Source of the DNA: Saccharothrix violaceirubra
Lineage (GTDB): Bacteria > Actinomycetota > Actinomycetes > Mycobacteriales > Pseudonocardiaceae
Length of the DNA: 64,000 nt
Direction: 5' to 3'
Assembly: GCF_014203755.1 (NCBI RefSeq)
Contig: NZ_JACHJS010000001.1
Span: forward strand, 2,170,001-2,234,000
A model generated the notes under the pieces. It saw nothing but the letters and a program-made list of their open reading frames with translations. It was not told where the DNA came from and searched no databases. Each line of letters starts with the position of its first letter. Position 1 is the stretch's first letter. This document shows, piece by piece, positions 19,370 to 27,915 of the stretch. The position numbers and the translations under genes are program-made.

Positions 19370-20988
19370 CACGGCGCGACCGGGCCCGGGACGTGGTGCA
19401 GGTAGGTGCCCGCCCAGTCGATGGCGTCCTTCGGTCGCTTGGCCGGGAGCGCGGGCACGAAGTTCGCCGCCTCGTCCGTGCTGCCCGACCCGTCGTAGCG
19501 GGCGGTCAGCGGGTACGGGAACACCGGGCGCGTGCGGACCACGTTCCCGTCCCCGTCACGACCGGTCGCGACGACGCGTTCGGGCGCGCGATCCTGTTCC
19601 ACCCACGAGAAGAGTTCCTTCAGCGGGTCGAACTCGGTGAGCGTCGTGCCGCCGAAGCAGTGGTACATCGCGGGCACGGCGAACAGGCGTGCCCACCGCC
19701 GCGTGGCCGCCGGGCCGCCACTGGTCCTGGTCAGCCGCTCGTAGTAGTCGAGCGTGCTGTCCGCCGGGATCGCCTGGTCGTTCCACCCGTGCCAGAGCAC
19801 GAGCTTGCCGCCCGAGCGGCGGAACTCCGACAGGTCCAGGCTCATCGCGTTGCCCCGTGCGCCCTCCACGCCGATCCGGCGCAGTTCGGCCTGCGTGAAC
19901 GGCACGGCGTCGACCGACGAGTGCGGCGTCCCGATCGGGTAGCCCGCGTACCGCAGGTAGTTGTCCGCCAGCGTCCGGGCGAACGCCTCGCCGTACTCGG
20001 GTGCGGGCACGATCCAGCCGTACCAGGCCAGTTCCGACCCGTACGCCTCGTTGCCCGGGTAGAGCCGCACGCCGGCCGCGTCGGTCGGCCCGGCGTAGAG
20101 CTTGCGGGCCGTGTCGACCTGGGCATCGGTGAGGCACGTCGGCGCGTCGCCGGTCGCGCAGCGCAGCGTGCCGGGGTCGAAGTCGCAGCGGCGCGGGTCG
20201 TCGAGCTGGCGGTCGACCAGGCCGTCGATCCCGTCGCAGCGGGCCAGCACGGCTTCGTGCAGCACGGGCAGCTTCGGCGCGGTGAGCACGGAACCGCCCG
20301 CCGCGTCGGTGTTCACGCGGGTGAGCCACGCTTCGTAGAGGACGAGGGCGCCGAAGTAGGCGCCCGGCGCGGCCGAGACGATGCCGTCGAAGTCGTGCGG
20401 GTAGCGCTGGGCGAGCAGGAGCGCTTCCTGGCCGCCGTTGGAGCACCCGGTGAAGTAGGACTGACGCGGGCCGGCGCCGTAGAACGCCTTGATCACGGCC
20501 TTCGACGCCAGCGACGTGACATGCGGTGCGCGGAACTGCCAGTCGTCGCGGGCCTTCTGGTCGTTCGCGGCCCAGGTGGCGTCGAAGAACGGCGTGGCGC
20601 CGGTGCCGACGTGGCCGTCGTCGGTGCTCGCCACGGCGGCGTCCCCGGGTCGGGGGCCGCACCGCTCGGGGAACTCCGGCGCGTACAGCTCGCCGCACAG
20701 GCCGCCGCAGCCGTACTGCACGTAGCGGCCCGAGTAGCCGGCGGTCGGCAGGCGGAGCTGGAAGCGGACCTTGTCGTCGACGTGGCCCCGGACGTCGCAG
20801 TGCGCGATGCCGTCGGTGACCGGCGTCGCGGAGGTGACGTGCGCGCGGGTGCCCGGGAGGTCGTAGTCGCGGACGAGAGAGCCGCAGTCCACGACGGGCC
20901 GGCCGGTGTCCGACGGTTCGGCCGTCGCGGTGACCGTGCCGCCGACCAGGAGCGCGAGCACGGATAAGCAGAGCAGGAGTCGCCTCAT
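19369..20988 (-). CDS. Secreted tannase/feruloyl esterase-family hydrolase
   Basis: A protein of about 539 residues with a cleavable signal (MRRLLLCLSVLALLVGGTVTATAEP). It belongs to the alpha/beta-hydrolase family of fungal-type tannases and feruloyl esterases. The nucleophile Ser is in YFTGCSNGGQEALL and the catalytic His in PAMYHCFGG; the two Cys flanking these residues match the disulfide that joins the catalytic residues in this family. YGCGGLCGE and LVLWHGWNDQAIP are further landmarks. The ATG at 20988 follows a G-rich ribosome-binding tract; an ATG five codons earlier is possible. It probably releases phenolic acids from plant polymers. Confidence 0.9.
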   Translation of the reverse strand: MRRLLLCLSVLALLVGGTVTATAEPSDTGRPVVDCGSLVRDYDLPGTRAHVTSATPVTDGIAHCDVRGHVDDKVRFQLRLPTAGYSGRYVQYGCGGLCGELYAPEFPERCGPRPGDAAVASTDDGHVGTGATPFFDATWAANDQKARDDWQFRAPHVTSLASKAVIKAFYGAGPRQSYFTGCSNGGQEALLLAQRYPHDFDGIVSAAPGAYFGALVLYEAWLTRVNTDAAGGSVLTAPKLPVLHEAVLARCDGIDGLVDRQLDDPRRCDFDPGTLRCATGDAPTCLTDAQVDTARKLYAGPTDAAGVRLYPGNEAYGSELAWYGWIVPAPEYGEAFARTLADNYLRYAGYPIGTPHSSVDAVPFTQAELRRIGVEGARGNAMSLDLSEFRRSGGKLVLWHGWNDQAIPADSTLDYYERLTRTSGGPAATRRWARLFAVPAMYHCFGGTTLTEFDPLKELFSWVEQDRAPERVVATGRDGDGNVVRTRPVFPYPLTARYDGSGSTDEAANFVPALPAKRPKDAIDWAGTYLHHVPGPVAP

Positions 20989-21093
20989 CGAAATGCCCCC
21001 CATGAGATGTCGATGTGCCCTCAGCGTATTGGATGGTCATGATCCGCGGTGGGGGCAGCGGAACCGATCCGTGGCGGAAACCGGCCGACGGGC

Positions 21094-21122
21094 TTGACAC
21101 CGGTCACATGGTCTAGTCCAAT
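21094..21122 (+). promoter_or_regulatory. Candidate chitinase promoter
   Basis: TTGACA at 21094-21099 with TCCAAT at 21117-21122, spacing 17 bp, upstream of the chitinase start at 21161. The -35 box is consensus and the -10 box is weak. The putative -10 overlaps the DasR-like site. Confidence 0.45.
21109..21120 (+). promoter_or_regulatory. DasR-responsive element (dre)-like operator
   Basis: TGGTCTAGTCCA matches the known dre core TGGTCTAGACCA at 11 of 12 positions. DasR is the GntR-family repressor that controls chitin and N-acetylglucosamine genes in actinomycetes. It overlaps the candidate -10 box 40 bp before a GH18 gene, where a repressor would block transcription until GlcN-6-P accumulates. 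Confidence 0.75.
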
Positions 21123-21160
21123 TTTCCCACCTGGAGGCCGCCACCGCTGGGAGGGGACGC

Positions 21161-22720
21161 ATGTCTCGCAGAAACATCGCGGCGAAGGCCGCGGCCGTCG
21201 CCGTGCTGGTGCTCGGAGCGGTGGTGGTCGGCTTCGCGCCCGCTTATGCCGCGTCGGTCACCGCCACGTTCGCCAAGACGTCCAGCTGGTCGTCCGGGTA
21301 CACCGCGCAGTACACGATCAAGAACGAGACCAGCACCGCGATCTCGTCGTGGAAGCTGGAGTTCGACCTGCCGTCGGGCACCACGGTCGGCGCGTACTGG
21401 GACGCCCTGCTCACCTCGTCGAGCGGGCACAGCACGTTCACCAACCGCAACTACAACGGCACGATCGCGCCGGGCGCGGTGGTCACGTTCGGCTTCAACG
21501 CCACCGGCACCGCCGACCCGACCGGCTGCAAGCTCAACGGCGCCTCCTGTTCGGGCACCCCGACGATCACCACGACGACGACGACCACCACGACGCCGCC
21601 GACGTCCACCACCATGCCGACCTCGTCGTCCACGACCACTACGACGACGACCACCACCACCAGCACGACCACCACCACGACGACGTCGACGAACCCGAAC
21701 AACCCGCTGCCCAAGCGCGCCCTGGTCGGCTACCTGCACGCCAGCTTCGCCAACGGCTCCGGCTACATCCGGATGAAGGACGTCTCGGACGACTGGGACA
21801 TCATCAACCTGTCGTTCGCCGAGCCCACCTCCGTCACCTCCGGCGACCTGCGCTTCGCCCAGTGCCCGGTGGCCGAGTGCCCGAACGTCGAGTCCGAGGC
21901 CGAGTTCGTCGCGGCCATCAAGGAGAAGCAGGCCAAGGGCAAGAAGGTCCTGATCTCCATCGGCGGTCAGAACGGCCAGGTGCAGCTCACCACGACGGGC
22001 GCCCGTGACGCGTTCGTCCGCTCGGTCGGCGCGATCATCGACCGCTACGGCCTGGACGGCCTGGACGTCGACTTCGAGGGCCACTCGCTGTCGCTCAACG
22101 CCAACGACACCGACTTCCGCAACCCGACCACGCCGGTCATCGTCAACACGATCGCCGCGCTGCGGGCGCTGAAGGCCAAGTACGGCAGCAAGTTCGTGCT
22201 CACGATGGCGCCGGAGACGTTCTTCGTCCAGGTCGGCTACCAGTTCTACGCGGGCAACGGCGGCGCGGACCCGCGTGCCGGGGCTTACCTGCCGGTCATC
22301 CACGCCCTGCGTGACGACCTGACGCTGCTGCACGTCCAGCACTACAACTCGGGCCCGATCATGGGCCTGGACAACCAGTACCACACGATGGGCGGCGCGG
22401 ACTTCCACGTCAGCATGGCCGACATGGTGCTCCAGGGCTTCCCGGTGCGCGGCGACGCGACGAAGTTCTTCGCCGGCCTGCGTCCCGACCAGGTCGCGAT
22501 CGGCCTGCCCGCGAGCATCAACGCGGGCAACGGGTTCACCTCGGTGGCCGACGTGCACACCGCGTGGGACTGCATCACCAAGGCGAGCCGCTGCGGTTCC
22601 TACAAGCCGAAGAGCACCTACCCGGACCTGCGCGGCCTCATGACGTGGTCGATCAACTGGGACAAGTACAACAACTTCGAGTTCTCCAAGAACCACCGCG
22701 CGTACCTGCCGCGCTCCTGA
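21161..22720 (+). CDS. Secreted chitinase, CBM2 plus GH18
   Basis: A 519-residue extracellular chitinase. It has a signal peptide ending near AYAA, a family-2 carbohydrate-binding module (about 31-130, with SSWSSGYTAQYTIKN and the surface Trp pattern) and a Thr/Pro/Ser linker of about 50 residues. The GH18 barrel starts at RALVGYLHASFANG, and the catalytic DxxDxDxE motif is present as DGLDVDFEG. The ATG follows GGGAGGGG. The upstream dre-like site fits control by chitin breakdown products. The architecture matches Streptomyces-type exochitinases. Confidence 0.96.
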   Translation: MSRRNIAAKAAAVAVLVLGAVVVGFAPAYAASVTATFAKTSSWSSGYTAQYTIKNETSTAISSWKLEFDLPSGTTVGAYWDALLTSSSGHSTFTNRNYNGTIAPGAVVTFGFNATGTADPTGCKLNGASCSGTPTITTTTTTTTTPPTSTTMPTSSSTTTTTTTTTTSTTTTTTTSTNPNNPLPKRALVGYLHASFANGSGYIRMKDVSDDWDIINLSFAEPTSVTSGDLRFAQCPVAECPNVESEAEFVAAIKEKQAKGKKVLISIGGQNGQVQLTTTGARDAFVRSVGAIIDRYGLDGLDVDFEGHSLSLNANDTDFRNPTTPVIVNTIAALRALKAKYGSKFVLTMAPETFFVQVGYQFYAGNGGADPRAGAYLPVIHALRDDLTLLHVQHYNSGPIMGLDNQYHTMGGADFHVSMADMVLQGFPVRGDATKFFAGLRPDQVAIGLPASINAGNGFTSVADVHTAWDCITKASRCGSYKPKSTYPDLRGLMTWSINWDKYNNFEFSKNHRAYLPRS

Positions 22721-22730
22721 TCGCCACGCC

Positions 22731-22766
22731 GACAGGCCCGCACCCTCCCGAGGGTGCGGGCCTGTC
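22731..22766. terminator. Terminator hairpin after chitinase
   Basis: Perfect 17-bp stem, arms 22731-22747 and 22750-22766, with a 2-base centre. It starts 11 bp after the chitinase stop and has no T-run, as is usual in high-GC actinomycetes. Confidence 0.85.
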
Positions 22767-22839
22767 GCACGTTCGGCCCGCGCCCGTTCGGGTATCCACT
22801 GTGGACGGTGATAACGCGGGGTGCCCGAGGGTCGATGCC

Positions 22840-23649
22840 GTGGAGGTGACCACCGCGCTGCGCCTCGGCTCCGGAAGCCTCCTGCGCATCCCGCTGCTTG
22901 TCCCGCTGACCGCCCTCGTGCTCCTCCTGCTGCTGATCCCGGTCGGGCCCCGCCAGGTGACCGATTCCCTGTACCGGGTCGACACGCCGGGGTTCTCCGT
23001 GAGCCACCGTGACCTGGTGTGCGTCGCCGAGGACGCCGACCACCGGCGCTGCGTCGTGGACGTGGCCGGGCGGGAGCTTTCCGTCAGGTCCGACCTCGAA
23101 CCCCTGGGCGGGACGTGCTCGGCCCGGTTCGACGGCCGTGTCCTGTCCTGCATGAAGGCGGGCCACTACGGGCCGATCCGGCCGTGGGTGCTGCTGGACG
23201 GGCCGACCCTCTCCGACGTCGACACCGCCGCCGCGCGGGCGTCGTTCCCGTGGTGGCAGGCGCTCATGGACAGCTACGGGCTGTTGGTGGTCCTCGGCGT
23301 CGCGCTGCTGCTCGCCGTGACCGCGTCCGTCCTGGCGTTCCTCGCGTCGGGCCGGCCGCACCCGCCCCACCCGCACCAGGCGTGGTACGCGCTGGTCAAC
23401 GGCGGGGTCGTCCTCGGCCTGCTCCTGGTGGCGGGCGCGGTGTTCCGGGACGCGGGGGTGGCGGACGCCCTGGCCGGGCCGGTGGCACCGATCACCGCGC
23501 CACTGGTGGTCATGCCGATCTGGCAGTGGCACGCGGGCGGCGGCGGGTGGACGCGGACCGAGCACACCGCGGTCGCCTTCCTGGCGACCCTGGTGTCGAG
23601 CGTGATCCTGCTCGGCCTCATCGGGTCGCTCGCCGGCTTCCCGGACTGA
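22840..23649 (+). CDS. Polytopic membrane protein, tandem paralogue 1
   Basis: A protein of about 269 residues with one N-terminal helix (LLVPLTALVLLLLLIPVG), an extracytoplasmic domain of about 100 residues with conserved Cys (DLVCVAEDADHRRCVVDVAG; GGTCSARFDG; LSCMKAGHY) and four further helices. The ectodomain motif YRVDTPGFSVSH and the following Cys pattern are shared with the next gene. GTG at 22840 is used; GTG at 22846 is equally possible. Function is unknown; paired Cys suggest disulfides outside the membrane. Confidence 0.78.
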   Translation: MEVTTALRLGSGSLLRIPLLVPLTALVLLLLLIPVGPRQVTDSLYRVDTPGFSVSHRDLVCVAEDADHRRCVVDVAGRELSVRSDLEPLGGTCSARFDGRVLSCMKAGHYGPIRPWVLLDGPTLSDVDTAAARASFPWWQALMDSYGLLVVLGVALLLAVTASVLAFLASGRPHPPHPHQAWYALVNGGVVLGLLLVAGAVFRDAGVADALAGPVAPITAPLVVMPIWQWHAGGGGWTRTEHTAVAFLATLVSSVILLGLIGSLAGFPD

Positions 23650-23800
23650 ACCGCCGGCCGGGACCGGGCCTTCCGCGATTCGGCGCAACACCGCCACCGC
23701 CGTTCGGTCCGCGCCCATTGGTGTCCACTGTGGATGGTCTTCGTCAGGGGGCTAACACCGTGCGTACCGGCGCCGATGCCGTGGGCGAAGGAGGTGGGCC

Positions 23801-24616
23801 GTGGCCACCGCGTTGCGCCTGCGCGACGGATTCCTCAGGTTCGTCCCGTCGCTCGTCCTGCTGACCGCACTCGTCGTCTTCGCCCTGCTCGCGTTCCTCG
23901 CGCCGGGCGCCGTGACCGGAGCCGTCTACCGGATCGACACCCCCGGCTTCTCCGTGAGCCACCTCGACCTCACGTGCGCGCCCGACGACGCCGGGATGCT
24001 GCACTGCCCGATCGACGTGGCCGGCCGCCGGCTCACCGTCCGCACCGATCCCGCACCGCTGGGCGGGGTCTGCCGGGCCTGGTTCGACGGTCGCCAGCTG
24101 TCCTGCGACAAGGCGGGCGAGTACAACCTGGGCTCGCCGTGGCTGCGCCTCGACGGCCCGGTCCTGCCCGAAGCCGAGACGGCCGGACTCCGCTCGGACT
24201 TCCCGTGGTGGCACGACGTCGTCGACCGCTACTGGCCCCTGGCCGTCCTCGTCGTCACCGTCGCCCTGGCCCTGATCGCCGCGGTCCTCGCGTTCCTCGC
24301 GTCGGGCCGGCCACACCTGCCCCACCCGAAACGGGGCTGGTACACGGCGGTCGTCGGCGCGGGTGTCGTGCTCGTGCTGGTCCTGGCCGGCGGCGCGACG
24401 ATGGGCACCCGCCTGTGGTGGATCCTGGTCGTGCCCTTGGCACCCGGGTTGGTGCCCCTCCTGGTCATGCCCGTCTGGCAGTGGTACGCGAGCGGCGGCA
24501 GCGACGGCCGCGTTGGGACGCGGACCAAACACACCGCGGTCGCGTTCCTGTCCGCGCTGGTGTCGGGCTTCGTCCTGGTCGGCCTGGTCACGTTCCTGGC
24601 CGGGATGCCCGACTGA
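23801..24616 (+). CDS. Polytopic membrane protein, tandem paralogue 2
   Basis: A 271-residue protein collinear with the preceding gene. Its shared motifs are ATALRLRDG at the start, YRIDTPGFSVSHLDL, FDGRQLSCDKAG, AVLAFLASGRPHLPHP and PVWQWYASGG, with the same five predicted helices and ectodomain Cys residues. GTG at 23801 follows GAAGGAGGTGGGCC. The upstream regions of both copies also match (GTCCACTGTGGA about 55-75 bp before each start), so the duplication included the promoter. It converges on the YciO-like gene with only 6 bp between stops. Function is unknown. Confidence 0.8.
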   Translation: MATALRLRDGFLRFVPSLVLLTALVVFALLAFLAPGAVTGAVYRIDTPGFSVSHLDLTCAPDDAGMLHCPIDVAGRRLTVRTDPAPLGGVCRAWFDGRQLSCDKAGEYNLGSPWLRLDGPVLPEAETAGLRSDFPWWHDVVDRYWPLAVLVVTVALALIAAVLAFLASGRPHLPHPKRGWYTAVVGAGVVLVLVLAGGATMGTRLWWILVVPLAPGLVPLLVMPVWQWYASGGSDGRVGTRTKHTAVAFLSALVSGFVLVGLVTFLAGMPD

Positions 24617-24622
24617 GTGCCG

Positions 24623-25246
24623 TCACCGCTCGAACCGGGACGGGTCGCCCGCGCCGACCCGGACGATCTCCGCTTCGCCCGAGGAGAAGTCGACGACCGT
24701 GGTCGGCTCGGTGCCGCACTCGCCGGAGTCCAGTACCGCGTCGACCATGTTGTCGAGCAGCTCCTTGATCTCCCAGCCCTGCACCAGCGGTTCGGCGTGG
24801 TCGGGCAGCAGCAGCGTCGTGGACAGGAGCGGCTCGCCGAGCCCTTCCAGGATGGCCTGCGCGACGGGGTGCTCGGTGATCCGCGCGCCCACCGTCTTCT
24901 TCTTGGGGTGCGACAAGCGGCGGGGCACCTCGCGGGTCGCGGGCAGGATGAACGTGTACGCGCCGGGCGTGGCCGCCTTGACCGCGCGGAACACGGCGTT
25001 GTCCACGTGCACGAACTGGCCGAGTTGGGCGAAGTCGCGGCACATCAACGTGAAGTGGTGCCGGTCGTCCAACTTCCGGATCTGCCGGATGCGCTCCAGG
25101 CCGTCCTTGTTGTCCAGGCGGCAGCCCAGCGCGTAGCAGGAGTCCGTCGGGTACGCGACGAGCCCGTCCGCCTTGATCAGGTCGACGACCTGGTCGATCG
25201 CCCGCCGCTGGGGGTTCTCCGGGTGCACGTCGACATACCTGGCCAT
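24623..25246 (-). CDS. Sua5/YciO/YrdC-family protein (YciO type)
   Basis: A 207-residue protein of the family that includes threonylcarbamoyl-AMP synthases needed for tRNA t6A37. Landmarks are LVAYPTDSCYALGCRL, the KxR-type region RQIRKLDDRHHFTLMCRD, PGAYTFILPATREVPRRL and KKKTVGARITEHPVAQAIL. Its length and the CRD segment match YciO rather than the longer Sua5 or the shorter YrdC. E. coli YciO has only weak t6A activity, so the exact role is uncertain. ATG at 25246 starts the fold directly. Confidence 0.88.
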   Translation of the reverse strand: MARYVDVHPENPQRRAIDQVVDLIKADGLVAYPTDSCYALGCRLDNKDGLERIRQIRKLDDRHHFTLMCRDFAQLGQFVHVDNAVFRAVKAATPGAYTFILPATREVPRRLSHPKKKTVGARITEHPVAQAILEGLGEPLLSTTLLLPDHAEPLVQGWEIKELLDNMVDAVLDSGECGTEPTTVVDFSSGEAEIVRVGAGDPSRFER

Positions 25247-25336
25247 GCCGGGAGCCTAGGCGGCCCCGATCACGGGTGCCGATCTGGGTGCGCGAAGTCC
25301 GGGCCTCGGTCCGGCGCGCGCGGCTACTCTCCGGAC

Positions 25337-26053
25337 GTGAAGAGATCTCGTGACCTGCTCCTGGTCGGGTGCGCCGTCCTCGCGCTCGGCGGATGCGGCA
25401 CCGTGGCGGGCAAGCCCATCCCGGCCGCCCTGCCCACGACCGCCACGACGACTTCCGCGGTTGTCGAGGCGTCGAACCTCGCGGATCGGGAGAAGGCGGT
25501 GCGCGCGACGTTCGACGACTACAAGCGGGCCGCGTTGGCCAAGGACGGCGAGGGTGCGGCGGGCCGGGTGTCCTGGAGTACGGCGGGATATTACGGCCGG
25601 GCCATCCCGCTCGCCCTGACCGCCCACGCGGGCGAACTGCGGGCCGCCGGGCCGACCTTCACGATGATCGCGTACGCCTTGCGCGCCGAGTTCGACGCCG
25701 AGCGGTTGCACACGATCACATCGCACTCCGTCGTCGAGGTCGCGGTCGAGAAGGAGTTGACCGGCATCTACGACTTGGCTGCCATCGAGCTGACCGACGT
25801 CGGCTTGGACGGCGACCGCGCGACCGCCCAGTTCCTGTTCCGGGGCGAGCCCGGCGGGCTGACCCTGCACTTCGTCGTCGAAGGCGTCACGTGGCGCTTC
25901 GACCTGATGTCCCTGATCGTCCAGGCGGACGGCATCGTGGAGGCCCAGGCCCGGGAGCGGAACCAGTCCCTGGACGAGTATGTCGACACGGTCATCGGTG
26001 GGTTGTACGGCGTGGACCGCCTGCCGGGGTTGAAGCGGCCCTTGGAGAGCTGA
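25337..26053 (+). CDS. Lipoprotein of unknown function
   Basis: A 238-residue lipoprotein: VKRSRDLLLVGCAVLALGGC gives a charged start, hydrophobic core and lipobox with Cys20. A short Thr-rich spacer precedes an alpha+beta domain of about 190 residues, with two long helices and repeated beta strands (AAIELTDVGLDGDRATAQFLF; GGLTLHFVVEGVTWRFDLMSL), reminiscent of NTF2-like or DUF-type lipoprotein folds. GTG at 25337 is fixed by the signal. The family was not recognised. Confidence 0.78.
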   Translation: MKRSRDLLLVGCAVLALGGCGTVAGKPIPAALPTTATTTSAVVEASNLADREKAVRATFDDYKRAALAKDGEGAAGRVSWSTAGYYGRAIPLALTAHAGELRAAGPTFTMIAYALRAEFDAERLHTITSHSVVEVAVEKELTGIYDLAAIELTDVGLDGDRATAQFLFRGEPGGLTLHFVVEGVTWRFDLMSLIVQADGIVEAQARERNQSLDEYVDTVIGGLYGVDRLPGLKRPLES

Positions 26054-26080
26054 GGTGTGCCGGTCGAGGACCGGCACACC
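26054..26080. terminator. Bidirectional terminator hairpin
   Basis: Perfect 12-bp stem, arms 26054-26065 and 26069-26080, with a GAG loop. It sits directly between convergent genes ending at 26053 and 26090. Confidence 0.85.
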
Positions 26081-26089
26081 CCCGCAGCC

Positions 26090-26920
26090 TCACATGCCCC
26101 GGTTCAACGCCTTCTGCCGGCGGGCCGCCACCCGCGATCCGGACTCGCGGCGTGCGGCCCGGCGCAACGCCGGCAGGGCCAGGGCGAACCCGAGCACCGT
26201 CCACAGCCCCAACGCCAGCACGGTCTCCCACGGCCGCCACGAACCACCGACCTCGGCCACCACCCACGCGTCCGGCACCAGTGCCGAGCGCATGCCCAGC
26301 CCCAGCCAGTAGATCGGGAACGCCTGACCGACCACCTGGAGCCAGCCCGGCAGCGACGTCAGCGGCTGGAACACCCCCGACACCGCCATCAGCAGGAACA
26401 GCAGCATCGTGATGAAGCCCAGGCTCTGCGGGTTCGCGAACAGCGCGCCCAGCGCGGCGCCGAGCGGCAACGTCGCCACCAGCCCGAGCACCACCACCCA
26501 CACCAGGGTCACCGGCCGCTCGATCGCGACCCCGTCGAACAGGAGCACCCCCGGCACGAGCACCAGGACCAGCGTCAGCAGGGTCATCAGGGCCTTGGCC
26601 GCCACCCGACCGACCAGGTAGCCGAGCACGCCGTTCGGCGTCGCCCTGGCCCGCAGCAGGGTGCCGTCCTCGCGGTCGGTCACCAGTGCCACGGCCAACC
26701 CGAGCACGGCCGTGAACAGCACGTTCATCCCCAGCACCCCGGGCACGGCCCGCGAGCCGACCGGGATGCCCGAGTCGCCGTCCAGGAACGACAGCACCAC
26801 CAGGGCGAGCACCGGCAGCCACAGCCAGCCGATCAGTTCGGGCACGTTGGTCACCCCGTGCCCGAACTCGATCCGGCCCCGCCGGACACCCGCGCGCACC
26901 GCCGTCGTCCGCCCGTTCAC
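26090..26920 (-). CDS. ABC-2-type transporter permease
   Basis: A 276-residue permease with six predicted helices, the partner of the following ATPase gene. Typical ABC-2 features are the segment RAVPGVLGMNVLFTAVLGLAVALVTDREDGTLLRARATPNG and the helix pair around GFITMLLFLLMAVSGVFQP with LTSLPGWLQVVGQAFPIYWL. The GTG start overlaps the ATPase stop by 4 bp. Such pairs export drugs, antibiotics or lipids; the substrate is unknown. It is the second gene of the operon read away from the MerR regulator. Confidence 0.92.
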   Translation of the reverse strand: MNGRTTAVRAGVRRGRIEFGHGVTNVPELIGWLWLPVLALVVLSFLDGDSGIPVGSRAVPGVLGMNVLFTAVLGLAVALVTDREDGTLLRARATPNGVLGYLVGRVAAKALMTLLTLVLVLVPGVLLFDGVAIERPVTLVWVVVLGLVATLPLGAALGALFANPQSLGFITMLLFLLMAVSGVFQPLTSLPGWLQVVGQAFPIYWLGLGMRSALVPDAWVVAEVGGSWRPWETVLALGLWTVLGFALALPALRRAARRESGSRVAARRQKALNRGM

Positions 26921-27822
26921 ACGCCCACCTCCGATTCGCCGCGGGCCGCCGCGCCGCCTTCCCAGCGGCGGACCAGGTCCAGGTACACGTCCTCCAGCCG
27001 GGGCCGCCGGACCTCCAGGTCGCGGACGGCCAGGCCGTGGTCGAGGAACAACCGGTGCACGTACTCCGTCGCGTCGGCCACCGACACCACGTGCGAGGTG
27101 CCGTCCAGGAGGTAGCGGACCTCGGTCTGGGCCGACGCCTCCGCCGCCAGGCCCGCCGCCGTGCCCTCGGCCGTGATCCGTCCGCCCGCGAGGACCAGGA
27201 TGCGGTCGGCCAGCCGTTCCGCCTCGGCGAGGTCGTGCGTGGTCAGGAGCACCGCCATGCCGTCCACCCCGGACAGCCGGGTGACCAGGTCGTGGAACTC
27301 CTGGCGCGCGGCCGGGTCGAAGCCGGCGGTCGGCTCGTCGAGGAACAGCAGGTCGGGCAGGCCGACGAGGCCGACGGCCACGTCCAGTCGCCGCCGCTGC
27401 CCGCCCGACAGCGTGGCGATCCGCGCGTCCGCCTGCCCGGTCAGGCCGACCAGCCCGAGCACCTCGTCGGTGCCGGGCAGCCGGTCGCGGTAGGGCGGGT
27501 AGAAGGAGCGTTGGTAGTCGAGCAACTGCCGCACCCGCCACCGGCCGTGGTCGCGCCAGGACTGGAGCACCACGCCCAGCGCCGCCCGCCATGTCTCGTC
27601 GCCGTGGTCCGGGTCCACGCCCAGCACGCGCACCTCACCGGCCGAACGCGTGCGGAACCCCTCGAGGATCTCGATCGTCGTCGTCTTGCCCGCGCCGTTG
27701 GGACCGAGCAGGGCGACCACCTCGCCGGCGTCGACCGCCAGGTCGACCCCGTCCAGCACGTCCCTGCTCCCGTAGCGCATCCGCAGCCCGCGGACGTCGA
27801 CGACCCTGTCGCCAGATTTCAT
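26917..27822 (-). CDS. ABC transporter ATP-binding protein (DRI/exporter type)
   Basis: A 301-residue ATPase: Walker A LLGPNGAGKTTT, signature LSGGQRRRLDVAVGL, Walker B LLFLDEPTAGFDP and switch His in LLTTHDLAEAERL. The C-terminal extension (SVADATEYVHRLFL...LEVRRPRLEDVYLDLV) is typical of DrrA/NodI-like exporters. The ATG at 27822 has only a weak AAGGA immediately upstream. It is divergent from the MerR gene with a 93-bp gap, so control by that regulator is likely. Confidence 0.94.
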   Translation of the reverse strand: MKSGDRVVDVRGLRMRYGSRDVLDGVDLAVDAGEVVALLGPNGAGKTTTIEILEGFRTRSAGEVRVLGVDPDHGDETWRAALGVVLQSWRDHGRWRVRQLLDYQRSFYPPYRDRLPGTDEVLGLVGLTGQADARIATLSGGQRRRLDVAVGLVGLPDLLFLDEPTAGFDPAARQEFHDLVTRLSGVDGMAVLLTTHDLAEAERLADRILVLAGGRITAEGTAAGLAAEASAQTEVRYLLDGTSHVVSVADATEYVHRLFLDHGLAVRDLEVRRPRLEDVYLDLVRRWEGGAAARGESEVGV

Positions 27823-27915
27823 TCCTTGAACTGTATCGTTGAAGTACCTTATTGAGCTTGACACCGGAAACTGCCAGGAGACGTCATCGAAAACCTCAAA
27901 TCGGAGGTGAAGGCG
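27823..27915. promoter_or_regulatory. Divergent promoter region between ABC exporter and MerR gene
   Basis: This short A/T-richer stretch carries TTGAA/TTGA-type words at 27826, 27839, 27851 and 27858. The last forms TTGACA, a candidate -35 for the merR-like gene. The repeats probably include the regulator's operator, but no perfect dyad was seen. Confidence 0.35.
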
